A stretch of 64,000 nucleotides of DNA, from assembly GCA_023458595.1 (NCBI GenBank), contig JAEWYT010000215.1:1-64000 (forward strand). The letters run 5' to 3'. The notes under the pieces were generated by a model that saw nothing but the letters and a program-made list of their open reading frames with translations, was not told where the DNA came from and did no database searches. Source of the stretch: Pseudomonadota bacterium (GTDB lineage: Bacteria > Pseudomonadota > Alphaproteobacteria > Rhizobiales > Tepidamorphaceae). A program made the position numbers and the translations under genes. This document shows positions 1-13,547 of the stretch, in pieces; positions within the stretch are counted from its first letter, which is position 1; every line of letters starts with the position of its first letter.

Positions 1-43
1 GGCTCGACCCGCGGGTCCATCAGGAAACGATTTGAGTCGATGG

Positions 44-66
44 ATGGCCGGGTCAAGCCCGGCCAT
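44..66. repeat. REP-like inverted repeat downstream of atpD
   Basis: Perfect 9-bp inverted repeat ATGGCCGGG-N5-CCCGGCCAT between the atpD stop and the window edge. The same arms recur at 8187-8209, so this is probably a dispersed extragenic palindrome. It could also stabilise or attenuate the atp transcript. No T-run follows it on the minus strand, so it is not called a terminator. Confidence 0.6.
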
Positions 67-82
67 GACGTGCTCTCTCGGC

Positions 83-1528
<1,446 letters not shown>

Positions 1529-1549
1529 CTACCCTGTGCTCGTAATGGT

Positions 1550-2434
1550 TCAGAGCGCCTCGGCGCCCGAGATGATTTCGATCAGTTCCTTGGTGATCTG
1601 CGCCTGACGCGTCCGGTTGTAGGTCAGCGTCAGCCTGTCGATCATGTCGCCGGCATTGCGGGTGGCGTTGTCCATCGCGCTCATGCGCGCGCCCTGCTCC
1701 GAGGCGGCGTTTTCCAGGAGCGCCCGGAAGATCTGCACCGCGATGTTGCGCGGCAGCAGGTCGGCGAGGATCTCGGTCTCGTCGGGCTCGAACTCGTAGG
1801 AGGCGAGCGTCTGCGCCGCTTCCTTCTCCTCCGCCTCGGGGATCGAGGCCGGGATGACCTGCTGGGCGGTCGGCACCTGGCTGATCACCGAGCGGAACTC
1901 GGAATAGAACAGCGTGCAGACGTCGAACTCGCCGGCATCGAAGAGCGCGAATATCCTGTCGGCGACCGACTGGGCGTTGGCGAAGCCGATCTGCTTCACG
2001 TCGCGCATGATGATCGTGTCGATGATCAGGCCGCCGTAGACACGGCGCAGCTGGTCGTGGCCCTTGCGGCCGACGCAGAGGATCTTGACCGTCTTGCCGT
2101 CGGCCTGCAGCCGGGCGACGCGCTCGCGCGCCAGCCGCACGATCGAGGAGTTGAAGCCGCCGCACAGGCCGCGCTCGGACGTGCACACCACGAGAAGATG
2201 CGTGTCGTCGCGCCCGTTGCCGGTCATCAGCGGCGAGCCGCTCGTCGCGCCGGCGAGCGAGCCGGCGAGGCCCGCCAGCACCTGCTCCATGCGCGCCGCG
2301 TAGGGACGCGCGGCTTCGGCCGCCGTCTGCGCGCGACGCAGCTTCGCCGCGGCCACCATCTGCATGGCCTTGGTGATCTTCTGCGTCGCCTTGACCGAGG
2401 CGATGCGGTTCCTGAGGTCCTTGAGGCTCGCCAT
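1550..2434 (-). CDS. atpG: F1Fo ATP synthase subunit gamma
   Basis: Central rotor shaft of F1, 294 aa. The N-terminal helix [24 protein letters not shown] and the C-terminal helix with [18 protein letters not shown] are the family signatures that form the coiled coil inside the alpha3beta3 ring. The middle contains the Rossmann-like segment with [13 protein letters not shown]. It lies between atpA and atpD with 35 and 27 bases of spacing, the standard alphaproteobacterial order, and is presumably cotranscribed from the promoter upstream of atpH. Confidence 0.98.
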   Translation of the reverse strand: MASLKDLRNRIASVKATQKITKAMQMVAAAKLRRAQTAAEAARPYAARMEQVLAGLAGSLAGATSGSPLMTGNGRDDTHLLVVCTSERGLCGGFNSSIVRLARERVARLQADGKTVKILCVGRKGHDQLRRVYGGLIIDTIIMRDVKQIGFANAQSVADRIFALFDAGEFDVCTLFYSEFRSVISQVPTAQQVIPASIPEAEEKEAAQTLASYEFEPDETEILADLLPRNIAVQIFRALLENAASEQGARMSAMDNATRNAGDMIDRLTLTYNRTRQAQITKELIEIISGAEAL

Positions 2435-2469
2435 CTAGCGGCTCCGCTTGGCTTGTCGGTCGCGCGCGA

Positions 2470-4001
<1,532 letters not shown>

Positions 4002-4002
<1 letters not shown>

Positions 4003-4562
4003 CAGCCGACCTCTTTCATAGCGATTTTGAGACTGTTGAGCTTGGTGCGCAGGGACGTGTCGATCATGCGGCTGCCGATGCGGACGACGAGACCGCCGAG
4101 CAGGCCGGCGTCGACCTTGCGGGAAAGCTGCACGTCCTTGCCGAGAGACGCCTTCAGGGCGGCGGAAAGCTCCGCGACCTGATCGGCGCTCAGTTCGTGG
4201 GCGGAGGCGACCTCCGCGGAAACCTCGCCGCGATGCCGGGCGACCAGCTTGCGGAAGCCGGCGATCATGCCCGGCAGCGCGAACAGGCGCCGGTTCTTGG
4301 CCGTCAGCTTGACGAAATTCTCGGTGATGCCGGTGATGCCGGCCTTCTCGAGGATCGCGCCCATGGCGCGGACCTGGTCCTCGGCGGAGAAGACCGGGCT
4401 CCTGACGAGCCGGCCGAGGTCCTCGCTCTCCGCGATCATCTTGTCGATCCGACCCAGCTCGCCGGCCACCTTGTCGACGGCCTTCGCCTCGACGGCCAGT
4501 TCGAACAGCGCCGTGGCATAGCGGCCCGCGACGCCGGATACGATCGAGTCTTCTGCGTTCAC
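4002..4562 (-). CDS. atpH: F1Fo ATP synthase subunit delta
   Basis: Stator delta subunit (OSCP family), 186 aa, which links the peripheral stalk to the top of F1. The N-terminal helical bundle begins [16 protein letters not shown]. The C-terminal domain shows the family motif [24 protein letters not shown] start is chosen ([10 protein letters not shown]): the family begins at about this point and an AGAGAG ribosome-binding site lies about 9 bases upstream. The stop overlaps the atpA start. First gene of the atpHAGD operon; separated from priA by about 190 bases that hold a promoter candidate. Confidence 0.95.
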
Positions 4563-4687
4563 GCGTCGTGCTCTCTGAATGCGACGTGATAGACGGCGCG
4601 GAGTGTCCCCGCCTGGCCCGCCCCCAAGACGATCTGGCGACCGCCCAGCGGCCCGAGGACGTGGTTTTGCCCCCGCAAGCCGGCGCT

Positions 4688-4716
4688 TCGCTAGCACACC
4701 AAACCGGGCCTTGCAA
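4688..4716 (-). promoter_or_regulatory. putative sigma70-type promoter of the atp operon
   Basis: Read on the minus strand, TTGCAA (-35) is followed after 17 bases by TAGCGA (-10) within GTGTGCTAGCGAAG. It lies in the priA-atpH gap and would give a leader of about 115 bases. Similar GTGCTAGC elements precede other genes here (9271, 23536). Inference from sequence only. Confidence 0.4.
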
Positions 4717-4755
4717 CACGCGTTAGGACTCTGCGCGCGCCAATATCCCCACGCT

Positions 4756-6933
4756 CTACAGAAAGCTCACCGGATCGACGTCGATGGAGACCCGCAAACC
4801 CCCTTTTGCCGCAGGGGCGGCGGCGAACCACCGCCTCAGCCAGGCCTGCAGGTCGAAGGCCCGCGGCGCCTTGACCAGGAGGCGGAAACGGTGCCGCCCG
4901 CGCACCACCGCGAGCGGCGCCTCGGCGGGGCCGAGGACACGAACGCCTTCCGCCCTCGGCACCGCCCGGGCGAGCGTCCTGGCGTAGCCCGAGGCCTCGG
5001 CCTGCGTGCGGCCCGACACGACGATCGCCGCGAGCCGCCCGAACGGCGGCAGGGCGGAGCGCTCGCGGCTCTCCATCTCGCGGGCGTAGAAGGCCTCGCG
5101 GTCGCCGGAGACGATCGCCTGCATGACCGGATGGTCGGGATCGAAGGTCTGGATGAGGCCGCGCCCGCCCTCCTTGTGCCGGCCGGCCCGGCCGGTCACC
5201 TGCTGCAGGAGCTGGAACGTCCGCTCGGCCGCGCGCGGATCGGCGGTCGCAAGGCCGATATCGGCGTCGACGACGCCGACGAGGGCGAGATGGGGGAAAT
5301 TATGCCCCTTGGCGACGAGCTGCGTGCCGATGACGAGGTCGACCTCGCCGCGCTCGATCATCGAGAAGCGCATTCTCAGCTCGGCGATCGACTGCACGAG
5401 GTCGCTCGACAGCATCAGGATGCGGATGTCGGGGAACAATTCCGCGGCCTCCTCGGCGATCCGCTCGATTCCCGGGCCGCAGGCGACGAGGCTGTCCTCG
5501 GCGCCGCAGTTCGGGCAGCGGTCGGGCCGGGGGATCGAATGCCCGCAATGGTGGCAGGAGAGCACCCGGCGGAACCGGTGGTCGACGAGCCAGGCCGAGC
5601 AGTTCGGGCATTCGAAGCGGAAGCCGCAGGTCCGGCACAGGGTCAGCGGCGCATAGCCGCGCCGGTTGAGGAACAGCAGCGCCTGCTCGCCGCCGGCGAC
5701 CGTCCGGCGGATCGCCTCGATCATGACCGGGCTCAGGAACCGGCCCCGCTCCGGCGGATCGGCGCGCATGTCGATCGCCCTGATGTCGGGCAGGCTGCCG
5801 CCGAAGCGGTCGGGCAGCCTGACGTGCAGGTAGCGGCCGCGCTCGGCGTTGGCCCGGCTCTCGATCGAGGGCGTCGCCGACGACAGCAGGACGGGGAACC
5901 GGCCGATCATGCCGCGCACCACGGCCATGTCGCGGGCCGAGTAGATGACGCCGTCCTCCTGCTTGTAGGCGGGGTCGTGCTCCTCGTCGACGACGATCAG
6001 GCCGAGCCCGGGGAACGGCAGGAACAGGGCGGAGCGGGCGCCGACGACGGCGCGCACCGTGCCGTCCGCGACGCCGCGCCAGGTGCGCTCGCGCACGCGC
6101 GGCGTGACGCCGGAGTGCCATTCGCCCGGCCGCGTGCCGAAGCGGGCCTCGAAGCGGTCGAGGAACTGGCTGGTGAGCGAGATTTCCGGGACGAGCACCA
6201 GCACCTGGCGGCCGCGCTTCAGCGCCTCGGCGACCGCCTCGAAATAGACCTCGGTCTTGCCGGCGCCGGTGACGCCCTCGATCAGCGCCACCGAAAACGT
6301 CCCGTCCGCGACGGTTTCACGCAGGCGCCCGGCCGCCTCGGCCTGGCTCGCGGTGAGCTCCGGCGGGGCGAAATCGGGGTCGGGCGCCGCCACCACCGGG
6401 GCGGGCGGCAGCGCGACGCGCTCGAACGTCCCGGCCGCGATCAGGCCCTCGACCACGGCCGGCCCGACGCCGGCGGCCTCGGCGAGCGCGCCCTTGTTCC
6501 AGGCGAGCCCGTCGGCGGCGACGTCGAGCACCCGCTTGCGCGCCGCCGTCATGCGCTCCGGCGGCGGCCCGGCGAGACGGACCGCGAGAACCGGCCTCTC
6601 CGGCCCGAAGGCCTCCGGCACGCGCAGGATCATGCGCAGCACGGTGCCGGGCTGGCTCAGCGTGTAGTCGGCGATCCAGTCGACGAACCGGCGCATCTCC
6701 TCGCCGATATGCCCGTCGAGCTTCTCCTCGACCGCGCGCAGCTTCTTCGCCGGAACCTCGTCGGGCTCGCCGTCCCAGACGACGGCGAGCACCGGCCTGG
6801 GCCCGAGCGGCACGACGACCACGTCGCCGGGGACGAGCGCCATCCCGTCCGGCACCGCATAGGTATAGGGCCGCTCCACCGCGACGGGGACGAGGACGGA
6901 GACGGTAGCCGGGCTCACCACGGCAGCGGCCAT
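4756..6933 (-). CDS. priA: primosomal protein N' (PriA replication restart helicase)
   Basis: Superfamily 2 DNA helicase that reloads the replisome at stalled or repaired forks, 725 aa, the expected length. The N-terminal DNA-binding domain starts VSVLVPVAVERPYTY. The helicase core has Walker A GVTGAGKTEVYFEA and the DEEH box in VVDEEHDPAYKQ. Eight cysteines in CRTCGFRFECPNCSAWL, SCHHCG and CPNCGAED form the two zinc sites. The motif V/VI region IGTQLVAKGHNFP and QVTGRAGR are intact. Located upstream of atpH, a common alphaproteobacterial arrangement, and divergent from the transaldolase gene. Confidence 0.97.
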   Translation of the reverse strand: MAAAVVSPATVSVLVPVAVERPYTYAVPDGMALVPGDVVVVPLGPRPVLAVVWDGEPDEVPAKKLRAVEEKLDGHIGEEMRRFVDWIADYTLSQPGTVLRMILRVPEAFGPERPVLAVRLAGPPPERMTAARKRVLDVAADGLAWNKGALAEAAGVGPAVVEGLIAAGTFERVALPPAPVVAAPDPDFAPPELTASQAEAAGRLRETVADGTFSVALIEGVTGAGKTEVYFEAVAEALKRGRQVLVLVPEISLTSQFLDRFEARFGTRPGEWHSGVTPRVRERTWRGVADGTVRAVVGARSALFLPFPGLGLIVVDEEHDPAYKQEDGVIYSARDMAVVRGMIGRFPVLLSSATPSIESRANAERGRYLHVRLPDRFGGSLPDIRAIDMRADPPERGRFLSPVMIEAIRRTVAGGEQALLFLNRRGYAPLTLCRTCGFRFECPNCSAWLVDHRFRRVLSCHHCGHSIPRPDRCPNCGAEDSLVACGPGIERIAEEAAELFPDIRILMLSSDLVQSIAELRMRFSMIERGEVDLVIGTQLVAKGHNFPHLALVGVVDADIGLATADPRAAERTFQLLQQVTGRAGRHKEGGRGLIQTFDPDHPVMQAIVSGDREAFYAREMESRERSALPPFGRLAAIVVSGRTQAEASGYARTLARAVPRAEGVRVLGPAEAPLAVVRGRHRFRLLVKAPRAFDLQAWLRRWFAAAPAAKGGLRVSIDVDPVSFL

Positions 6934-7020
6934 TCGAATCGCGGGACTGTCATCGTGCCCAAAGTACGCTAAACAGGGCGCCGGTCAGCCGGCCGCCGGC
7001 AGCGTAGTGAGGAAAACCCC

Positions 7021-7674
7021 ATGAAATTCTTCGTCGACACCGCCGATATCAACGAGATCCGCTCGCTCGCCGACACCGGCCTGCTCGACGGCGTCACCAC
7101 CAATCCCTCGCTGGTCGCCAAGGCCGGCCGGCCGTTCCGCGAGGCGATCGCCGAGATCTGCCAGGTCGTCGACGGTCCGGTCTCGGCCGAAGTGACGGCC
7201 ACCGACGCCGACGGCATGATCGCCGAGGGCCGGAGCCTCGCCGAGATCGCCGACAACGTCACGGTGAAGGTGCCGCTGACGATGGACGGCCTCAAGGCCT
7301 GCCGGGCGCTCACCCAGGCCGGCATCATGGTCAACGTCACGCTCTGCTTCTCCGCCAACCAGGCGCTGCTCGCCGCCAAGGCGGGCGCGACCTTCGTCTC
7401 GCCCTTCATCGGCCGGCTCGACGACATCGGCCTCGACGGCGTCGAGCTGATCTCCGAGATCCGCGAGATCTACGACAACTACGACTTCGACACCGAGCTG
7501 CTGGCCGCCTCGATCCGCACGGTCAACCACGTCAAGGACTGCGCGCTCGCCGGCGCCGACGTCGCGACCATCCCGCCGGCGATCATCCGCCAGCTGGTGG
7601 CCCATCCGCTGACCGACAAGGGCCTCTCCGCCTTCCTCGCCGACTGGGCGAAGACGGGCGAGAAGATCCTGTAG
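7021..7674 (+). CDS. fsa: small transaldolase / fructose-6-phosphate aldolase
   Basis: Class I aldolase of the short (about 217 aa) transaldolase subfamily, a TIM barrel acting in the non-oxidative pentose phosphate pathway or as fructose-6-phosphate aldolase. Signatures: [13 protein letters not shown] at the N-terminus, DGVTTNPSL, and the Schiff-base lysine K83 in VTVKVPLT. Sequence alone does not separate transaldolase from F6P aldolase activity. A TGAGGAAAA ribosome-binding site lies 5 bases before the ATG. A strong hairpin follows the stop. Confidence 0.93.
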   Translation: MKFFVDTADINEIRSLADTGLLDGVTTNPSLVAKAGRPFREAIAEICQVVDGPVSAEVTATDADGMIAEGRSLAEIADNVTVKVPLTMDGLKACRALTQAGIMVNVTLCFSANQALLAAKAGATFVSPFIGRLDDIGLDGVELISEIREIYDNYDFDTELLAASIRTVNHVKDCALAGADVATIPPAIIRQLVAHPLTDKGLSAFLADWAKTGEKIL

Positions 7675-7702
7675 CCGCGTCGCCGCAGGGCCCATCCATC
7701 TG

Positions 7703-7734
7703 CCGCTCACTCCCGCCTTCGCGGGAATGAGCGG
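7703..7734 (+). terminator. stem-loop after the transaldolase gene
   Basis: Hairpin with 14-base arms and one mismatch: CCGCTCACTCCCGC, loop CTTC, GCGGGAATGAGCGG. It lacks a clear T-run, so it may be a weak or Rho-assisted terminator or a REP-like element (CTCCCGC/GCGGGA cores are common Rhizobiales repeats). Confidence 0.5.
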
Positions 7735-7751
7735 AATACGGGAACTTTCGA

Positions 7752-8051
7752 ATGATCCTCGAGCACGCGGTCCTCAACGTGAAGCCGGGCGAGGCCGGGG
7801 CCTTCGAGGCGGCGATGCGCGAGGCGGTGCCGCTGATCGCCGCGAGCGACGGCTTCCTCGGCCTCGAGGTGCGCCGCTCGATCGAAAACCCGGACCGCTA
7901 CCTGCTGCTCGTCAGGTGGACCGACGTGAACGCCCACGATCCGGGCTTCCGCGGCTCGGACCGCTATCAGAGGTGGCGGGCGCTGCTGCACCGCTTCTAC
8001 GACCCGTTCCCGGTGGTCGAGCACTACGACGAGCCCGTGGCGACGGCGTAA
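7752..8051 (+). CDS. antibiotic biosynthesis monooxygenase (ABM) domain protein
   Basis: 99-aa single-domain protein of the dimeric ferredoxin-like ABM fold. It starts MILEHAVLNVKPGEAGAFEAAM, followed by LIAASDGFLGLEVRRSIENPDRYLLLVRW, the usual pattern of two beta-alpha-beta units with a W at the end of the third strand. Members range from quinol monooxygenases to heme-degrading enzymes; no specific substrate can be read here. GGGAACT lies before the start. It stands alone between the transaldolase hairpin and a REP-rich gap. Confidence 0.8.
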   Translation: MILEHAVLNVKPGEAGAFEAAMREAVPLIAASDGFLGLEVRRSIENPDRYLLLVRWTDVNAHDPGFRGSDRYQRWRALLHRFYDPFPVVEHYDEPVATA

Positions 8052-8127
8052 ACGAAAGGTTAACGCGGAAAGACGAGATTTACCGAAGTCGCCGTTCCGC
8101 TGCCCGGGACTTCCGGCAACCTCGGTC

Positions 8128-8209
8128 GTCATGCCCGGGCTTGCCCCGGTTTCCACGAGCGGCGGTAGCAGGGCATGACACCGTGAATGGCCGGGACGAG
8201 CCCGGCCAT
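8128..8209. repeat. composite REP-like palindromic repeat
   Basis: GTCATGCCC (8128-8136) pairs with GGGCATGAC (8171-8179). Directly after comes the perfect palindrome ATGGCCGGG-N5-CCCGGCCAT (8187-8209), also seen at 44-66. It fills the gap between the ABM gene and xerC and looks like a dispersed bacterial extragenic palindrome cluster. Confidence 0.6.
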
Positions 8210-8232
8210 GACGGGGAGGGTCAGTTCGTTCG

Positions 8233-9213
8233 ATGGCTGCAACAGCGTCCACCATGCGTGAGGGCAACGCCCCCGAGATCATCGGCCCGCTCCTCGCGTC
8301 CCCCGACCTGCGCGCGGCCGGCCACGCCTGGCTCACGCATCTGGCGGCCGAGCGCCGGCTCTCCGGCAAGACCGTCGAGGCCTACGGCCGCGACCTGCGC
8401 CAGTTCCTGACCTTCCTGCGCGACCACCTCGGCGGTCCGGCGGCGATCGCCGATTTCGGGACCCTGAGCCCGACCGACATCCGCGCCTATCTCGCCGCCC
8501 GCCGGGGCGAGGGGCTCTCCGGCCCGTCGCTGTCGCGGGCGCTAGCGGCGATCCGCTCCTTCACGCGCTTCCTGGAGAAGACGACCGGCACGAAGACGAC
8601 GGCGCTCACCGTCGTGCGTGGTCCGAAGAAGCGCCATGCCCTGCCGAAGCCGCTGAGCCGCGACGCGGCGCTGCGGGTGATCGACGCGGGCGAGATCGAC
8701 CCGGAAGGCGAGCCCTGGGTCGCCGCCCGCGACGCCGCCGTCTTCGCGCTGCTCTACGGCTGCGGCCTGCGCATCTCCGAGGCGCTAGGGCTGAGACGAT
8801 CCGAGACGCCGAGGCCGGACACGACGCTGCGCATCACCGGCAAGGGCGGCAAGACCCGGATCGTCCCGGTCCTGCCGGCGGTCGCCGAGGCGATCGACGG
8901 CTACCTGAAGCTCTGCCCCTACGCGCTCGCGGCCGACGGACCGCTCTTCGTCGGCGCGCGCGGCGGCCCGCTCAATCCGCGTCTCGTCCAGCGCCGCATG
9001 GCGACGCTTCGCGGCGCGCTCGGCCTGCCGGAAAGCGCCACGCCCCATGCCTTGCGCCATTCCTTCGCCACGCACCTCCTGATGAACGGCGGCGACCTGC
9101 GGGCGATCCAGGAACTGCTCGGCCACGCGAGCCTGTCGACCACGCAGGTCTACACGGAAATCGACGAGGAGCGCCTGCTCGAGGCCTACCAGGCCGCCCA
9201 TCCGCGTGCCTGA
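8233..9213 (+). CDS. xerC: tyrosine recombinase XerC
   Basis: Site-specific recombinase that resolves chromosome dimers at dif together with XerD, 326 aa. The N-terminal SAM-like core-binding domain contains SGKTVEAYGRDLRQFLTFL. The catalytic domain carries the tyrosine recombinase set: Arg in CGLRISEAL, Lys in ITGKGGKTR, HALRHSFATHLL (H-x-x-R), His in ELLGHASL and the nucleophilic Tyr in TTQVYTEID. XerC rather than XerD is inferred from the overall sequence and from the alphaproteobacterial habit of xerC lying near priA. A downstream ATG at 8254 is an alternative start. Confidence 0.9.
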   Translation: MAATASTMREGNAPEIIGPLLASPDLRAAGHAWLTHLAAERRLSGKTVEAYGRDLRQFLTFLRDHLGGPAAIADFGTLSPTDIRAYLAARRGEGLSGPSLSRALAAIRSFTRFLEKTTGTKTTALTVVRGPKKRHALPKPLSRDAALRVIDAGEIDPEGEPWVAARDAAVFALLYGCGLRISEALGLRRSETPRPDTTLRITGKGGKTRIVPVLPAVAEAIDGYLKLCPYALAADGPLFVGARGGPLNPRLVQRRMATLRGALGLPESATPHALRHSFATHLLMNGGDLRAIQELLGHASLSTTQVYTEIDEERLLEAYQAAHPRA

Positions 9214-9252
9214 GCGGCAGGGCCGGTAACGCGTTCGTGAGCGACACCCGCC

Positions 9253-9280
9253 TTGCCGCATCCGCGAACAGTGCTAGCCT
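9253..9280 (+). promoter_or_regulatory. putative promoter of the small secreted protein gene
   Basis: TTGCCG (9253-9258), 16-base spacer, then TAGCCT (9275-9280) within AGTGCTAGCCTT. It would start transcription about 42 bases before the ATG at 9329, followed by a strong ribosome-binding site. Confidence 0.4.
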
Positions 9281-9328
9281 TCCCTGCACGACGCTTCATC
9301 CTGACGTCGCTCCAGAGAGGAGGTACGA

Positions 9329-9499
9329 ATGACTCGCAAGCTCCTCGCAGGTCTCGCCGCCGTCGCGCTGGCCATGTCAGCCAGCGCCGCCCTCGCGGAG
9401 TGCTATTCCGGGCACACCGCGGCCAAGCAGACGCCGGTCACGACCGCCCAGAACACCACGTCCTCCCAGACCTCGTCGGACGAGACTTCCCAGGAATAG
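9329..9499 (+). CDS. small secreted Ser/Thr/Gln-rich protein
   Basis: Not recognised as a named family. It encodes 56 aa. Residues 1-23 form a classical Sec signal peptide (MTRKLLAGLAAVALAMSASA, then ALA before the predicted cleavage). The mature part has about 33 residues, one cysteine right after the signal (ECYSG), and a tail rich in Thr, Ser and Gln ending SDETSQE. Gene status is supported by AGAGAGGAGG 5 bases upstream of the ATG, a promoter candidate, and a strong terminator 30 bases after the stop. The cysteine is one residue beyond the likely cut and lacks a lipobox, so a lipoprotein is unlikely. Confidence 0.75.
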   Translation: MTRKLLAGLAAVALAMSASAALAECYSGHTAAKQTPVTTAQNTTSSQTSSDETSQE

Positions 9500-9529
9500 T
9501 TCGGCGAACGCTGGCAGGTTCTCGCTTTT

Positions 9530-9559
9530 CGCCCGGGCCCGCGGCCCGGGCGTTTCCTT
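9530..9559 (+). terminator. intrinsic terminator after the small secreted protein gene
   Basis: Perfect 10-base stem CGCCCGGGCC / GGCCCGGGCG with a 3-base loop, followed by TTTCCTT. It terminates the plus-strand gene ending at 9499 and abuts the metW stop on the other strand. Confidence 0.75.
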
Positions 9560-10211
9560 CAGGGCAGCCCCGCCGGCGGCCTCGTCAGGACGAAGATCGC
9601 CTGCTCCCCCAGGAGGTTGAGGCGCGCGAGAGACGCTCCTTCGTCCAGCCTTCTCCCGCGCGAGTCGATCGCGACCACGCGCTCGACGGTCACGCCCATG
9701 TCCTCGACCAGCTCGACGAAATCGCGGATCGTGCAGAAATGGATGTTGGGCGTCGCGTACCAGCTGACGGGCAGGTGCTCGGTGATCGGCATCCGGCCGC
9801 GCGTCAGGAGCTGCCAGCGCATCCGCCAGTGGCCGAAGTTCGGGAACGACACGATGCCGCGCCGGCCGATACGGAGGATGTGCTCGAGCACGCCGCGCGG
9901 ATCGCGCGTCGCCTGGACCGTCTGGCTCAGCACCACGTAGTCGAAGGCGTTGTCGGGATAGTCGACGAGGTCGCGGTCGGCGTCGCCCTGCACCACGGCG
10001 AGCCCCTTCGCCACGCATTCGTTGACGTTGCGCTGGCTGAGCTCGATGCCGCGTCCGTCTATGTCGTAGCGGCTCTCCAGGATCTCGAGCAGCGTGCCGT
10101 CGCCGCAACCGACGTCGAGCACGCGGTTGCCCGGCTCGATCAGGTCGGCGACGAGGTCGAGGTCGGCGCGGCTCGTCTGCAGCCCCGCGTCATGCGCGGA
10201 TTCCGACGCTG

Positions 10212-10215
<4 letters not shown>
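9559..10215 (-). CDS. metW: methionine biosynthesis protein MetW (class I SAM methyltransferase fold)
   Basis: 218-aa MetW protein, the partner of MetX in homoserine acylation for methionine synthesis. The SAM-binding motif [15 protein letters not shown] and the MetW-specific run [18 protein letters not shown] are clear, as is [15 protein letters not shown]. The start ATG ([11 protein letters not shown]) overlaps the metX stop (ATGA), indicating coupled translation; the frame is open upstream but that part belongs to metX. The metX-metW pair is standard in Hyphomicrobiales. Biochemical work on related pairs indicates MetW is needed for MetX activity. Confidence 0.95.
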
Positions 10216-11416
<1,201 letters not shown>

Positions 11417-11420
<4 letters not shown>

Positions 11421-11476
11421 CTCGTTTCGCGACCGTTACGCCGGCTTTCCAGAGCGGCGAATACGGTTCCCGTCAT
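11417..11476 (-). CDS. possible 19-codon leader ORF overlapping metX
   Basis: On the minus strand GGAGGCAGG is followed by ATG and 19 sense codons, [19 protein letters not shown], whose TGA overlaps the metX ATG (ATGA). The metX start otherwise has only a weak GAG directly upstream, so translation of metX may depend on this ORF. The ORF spans a hairpin (11432-11467; ACCGT/ACGGT outer and CGCCG/CGGCG inner stems). A promoter candidate (TTGACA at 11520-11525) lies upstream. Inference from arrangement; no homologue is known to me. Confidence 0.4.
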
Positions 11477-11626
11477 CCTGCCTCCGGGGCTCGGACTAGT
11501 TGGGCCGCTACCTGCGCCATGTCAATGTTTTCTTTGATTTCCCGGGGCGGCTCTCGTATGACTGCGCCCCGGCCCGAGGGCCGTTCAAGCTTGAAGAATT
11601 CGCCGGAAACAGAGCGCCGCCCCGCG

Positions 11627-12421
11627 ATGTCAGACCGCCCCGACCCGAACCGGACGCAGGATGTCGTCAGCCTCGATGCGCTGCGCCGGGAGATCGACGC
11701 CGCCGACGAGGAGATGCACCGCCAGCTGATCCATCGCGGCGAGGTCATCGAGCGGCTTATCGCGGCGAAGCGTCTGGCCGCCAACGGCGGCGCCGCGTTC
11801 CGCCCCGACCGCGAGGCCTCGATGATGCGCCGCATCGCCGAGCGGCACGCCGGGCGTCTGCCGCTGTCGACCGTGGAGCACATCTGGCGCGAGATCATCG
11901 GCACCTTCACGCAGCTCCAGGCCCCCTACCGGGTCCTGTCGGCGCGCGCGGACGACCCGCGCATGCGCGACCTTCTGCGCTACTACTTCGGCTTCTCCTC
12001 TCCGCTCGTCGCCGTCGCCTCGGATCGCGATGCGGTCGATACGGTGGCGCGGACGGGCACCGATCTCGCCGTGATCGGGCTTGACGACCCGCTCGAGGAG
12101 CGATGGTGGGGCGGCATCGACCTCTCCGACGCCGCGCCGGCCGCCGGCGCGAAAGTGATCGCCTACCTGCCCTTCCTTCCCCTGTCGAACGGCCTCGACC
12201 TGCCCCGCGCCCTCGTCGTCGGCCCGAAGAACGTCGACGCCCCGACCGATTTCCATCTCTATGCCGTCGACGCCGCCTCGGCGGACAGCCTCGGCCGGGT
12301 TCTCGGGCGCTCGAGCAACACGGCGCTCGTCGCCTCGCCGAAGGCGCCGCAAGACCTCGCGACGGCGGGGAACACTTCCCGATGGCTCGGCAGCTTCGCC
12401 GCGCCCACCTACTGGACCTGA
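11627..12421 (+). CDS. chorismate mutase (AroQ-type N-terminal domain)
   Basis: Converts chorismate to prephenate for Phe/Tyr synthesis. From the chosen ATG it has 264 aa. Residues about 12-95 are an AroQ helical chorismate mutase: [34 protein letters not shown], with further conserved residues in [13 protein letters not shown]. The C-terminal ~170 residues are a family-specific domain found in alphaproteobacterial homologues. An in-frame ATG at 11519 exists, but that extension is low-complexity and overlaps the metX promoter and leader, so 11627 ([10 protein letters not shown]) is preferred. First gene of the aromatic operon with hisC and tyrC. Confidence 0.85.
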   Translation: MSDRPDPNRTQDVVSLDALRREIDAADEEMHRQLIHRGEVIERLIAAKRLAANGGAAFRPDREASMMRRIAERHAGRLPLSTVEHIWREIIGTFTQLQAPYRVLSARADDPRMRDLLRYYFGFSSPLVAVASDRDAVDTVARTGTDLAVIGLDDPLEERWWGGIDLSDAAPAAGAKVIAYLPFLPLSNGLDLPRALVVGPKNVDAPTDFHLYAVDAASADSLGRVLGRSSNTALVASPKAPQDLATAGNTSRWLGSFAAPTYWT

Positions 12422-12431
12422 GTTCAAGACC

Positions 12432-13538
12432 ATGAGTGGCAAAAACAGCGGGCCGCAGCCGCGGCAGAGCGTACTCGAAATCAAGGCCTACGTGCCCGGC
12501 ACCGGCAAGGAGCGGGCGGACGGCAAGATGTTCAAACTGTCCTCCAATGAGACGCCGCTGGGCCCGAGCCCAATGGCGAAGCAGGCCTACGTGCACGCCG
12601 CCGAGCACCTGGAATTCTATCCGGACGGCGGCGCGACCGCGCTCAGGCAGGCGATCGGCGCGAAATACGGCATCGATCCGAACCGCATCGTCTGCGGCGC
12701 GGGCTCCGACGAGCTGATCTCGATGCTCTGCCACACCTATCTGGAGCCGGGCGACGAGGCGCTCTACAGCCAGTACGGGTTCCTGATGTACAAGATATCG
12801 ACGCTGGCCTCCGGCGGCGTGCCGGTGGTCGCGCCGGAGACGGACCTGAAGGCCGACGTCGACGCGATGCTGGCCAAGGTGACCGACCGCACGCGGCTCG
12901 TCTTCCTCGCCAATCCGAACAACCCGACCGGCACCTACCTGCCCTTCGAGGAGGTGCAGCGCCTGCACGCCGGCCTGCCACCGAACGTGATCCTCGTCCT
13001 CGACGCGGCCTATGCCGAATACGTGCGCCGCAACGACTACTCGGCCGGCATCGACCTCGTGGCGAATTCGCAGAACGTCGTCATGATGCGGACCTTCTCG
13101 AAGATCCACGGCCTGGCGGCGCTGCGTCTGGGCTGGGCCTTCTGTCCCGAGGCGATCGCCGACGTCCTGAACCGCGTCCGCGGGCCCTTCAACGTCAGCG
13201 CGCCGGCGATCGCCGCCGGCGTCGCCGCGATCCGGGACGCGGCCTTCATGGAGACGGCCGTCGCCCACAACGAGCAGTGGCTGCCATGGCTGACCGGCGA
13301 GCTCGAGACGCTCGGCCTGACGGTGACGCCGAGCGTCGGCAACTTCATCCTCGTGCATTTCCCGGACGAGGAGGGCAGGCGCGCGCCCGACGCCGACGCC
13401 TTCCTGCAGGATCACGGCGTCTACCTGCGGCGGATGGAGGGCTACGGCCTGCCGCACTGCCTTCGCCTCACCATCGGCACCGAGGAGGCGAACCGGCTCG
13501 TCGTCGAGGCGCTCGGCGCGTTCATGAAGAAGGGCTGA
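12432..13538 (+). CDS. hisC: histidinol-phosphate / aromatic aminotransferase
   Basis: PLP-dependent class I/II aminotransferase of the HisC family, 368 aa. It shows [12 protein letters not shown] near the N-terminus, the NPNNPTGTY motif, DAAYAEYV, and the PLP lysine in [16 protein letters not shown]. Being between chorismate mutase and prephenate dehydrogenase, 10 bases from each, it probably serves Tyr/Phe transamination as well as or instead of histidine synthesis; the substrate split is inference. Confidence 0.92.
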   Translation: MSGKNSGPQPRQSVLEIKAYVPGTGKERADGKMFKLSSNETPLGPSPMAKQAYVHAAEHLEFYPDGGATALRQAIGAKYGIDPNRIVCGAGSDELISMLCHTYLEPGDEALYSQYGFLMYKISTLASGGVPVVAPETDLKADVDAMLAKVTDRTRLVFLANPNNPTGTYLPFEEVQRLHAGLPPNVILVLDAAYAEYVRRNDYSAGIDLVANSQNVVMMRTFSKIHGLAALRLGWAFCPEAIADVLNRVRGPFNVSAPAIAAGVAAIRDAAFMETAVAHNEQWLPWLTGELETLGLTVTPSVGNFILVHFPDEEGRRAPDADAFLQDHGVYLRRMEGYGLPHCLRLTIGTEEANRLVVEALGAFMKKG

Positions 13539-13547
13539 GCGGGAGGA

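Noticed and set aside
11421..11525. SAM-II (metA-type) riboswitch upstream of metX
   Set aside because: Expected from alphaproteobacterial precedent, but I could not find the conserved pseudoknot core. Only a simple hairpin and a leader ORF are visible. A covariance search would settle it.
11519..11626. N-terminal extension of chorismate mutase from the ATG at 11519
   Set aside because: The 36 extra residues lack family similarity and overlap the metX promoter region; the ATG at 11627 gives the expected N-terminus.
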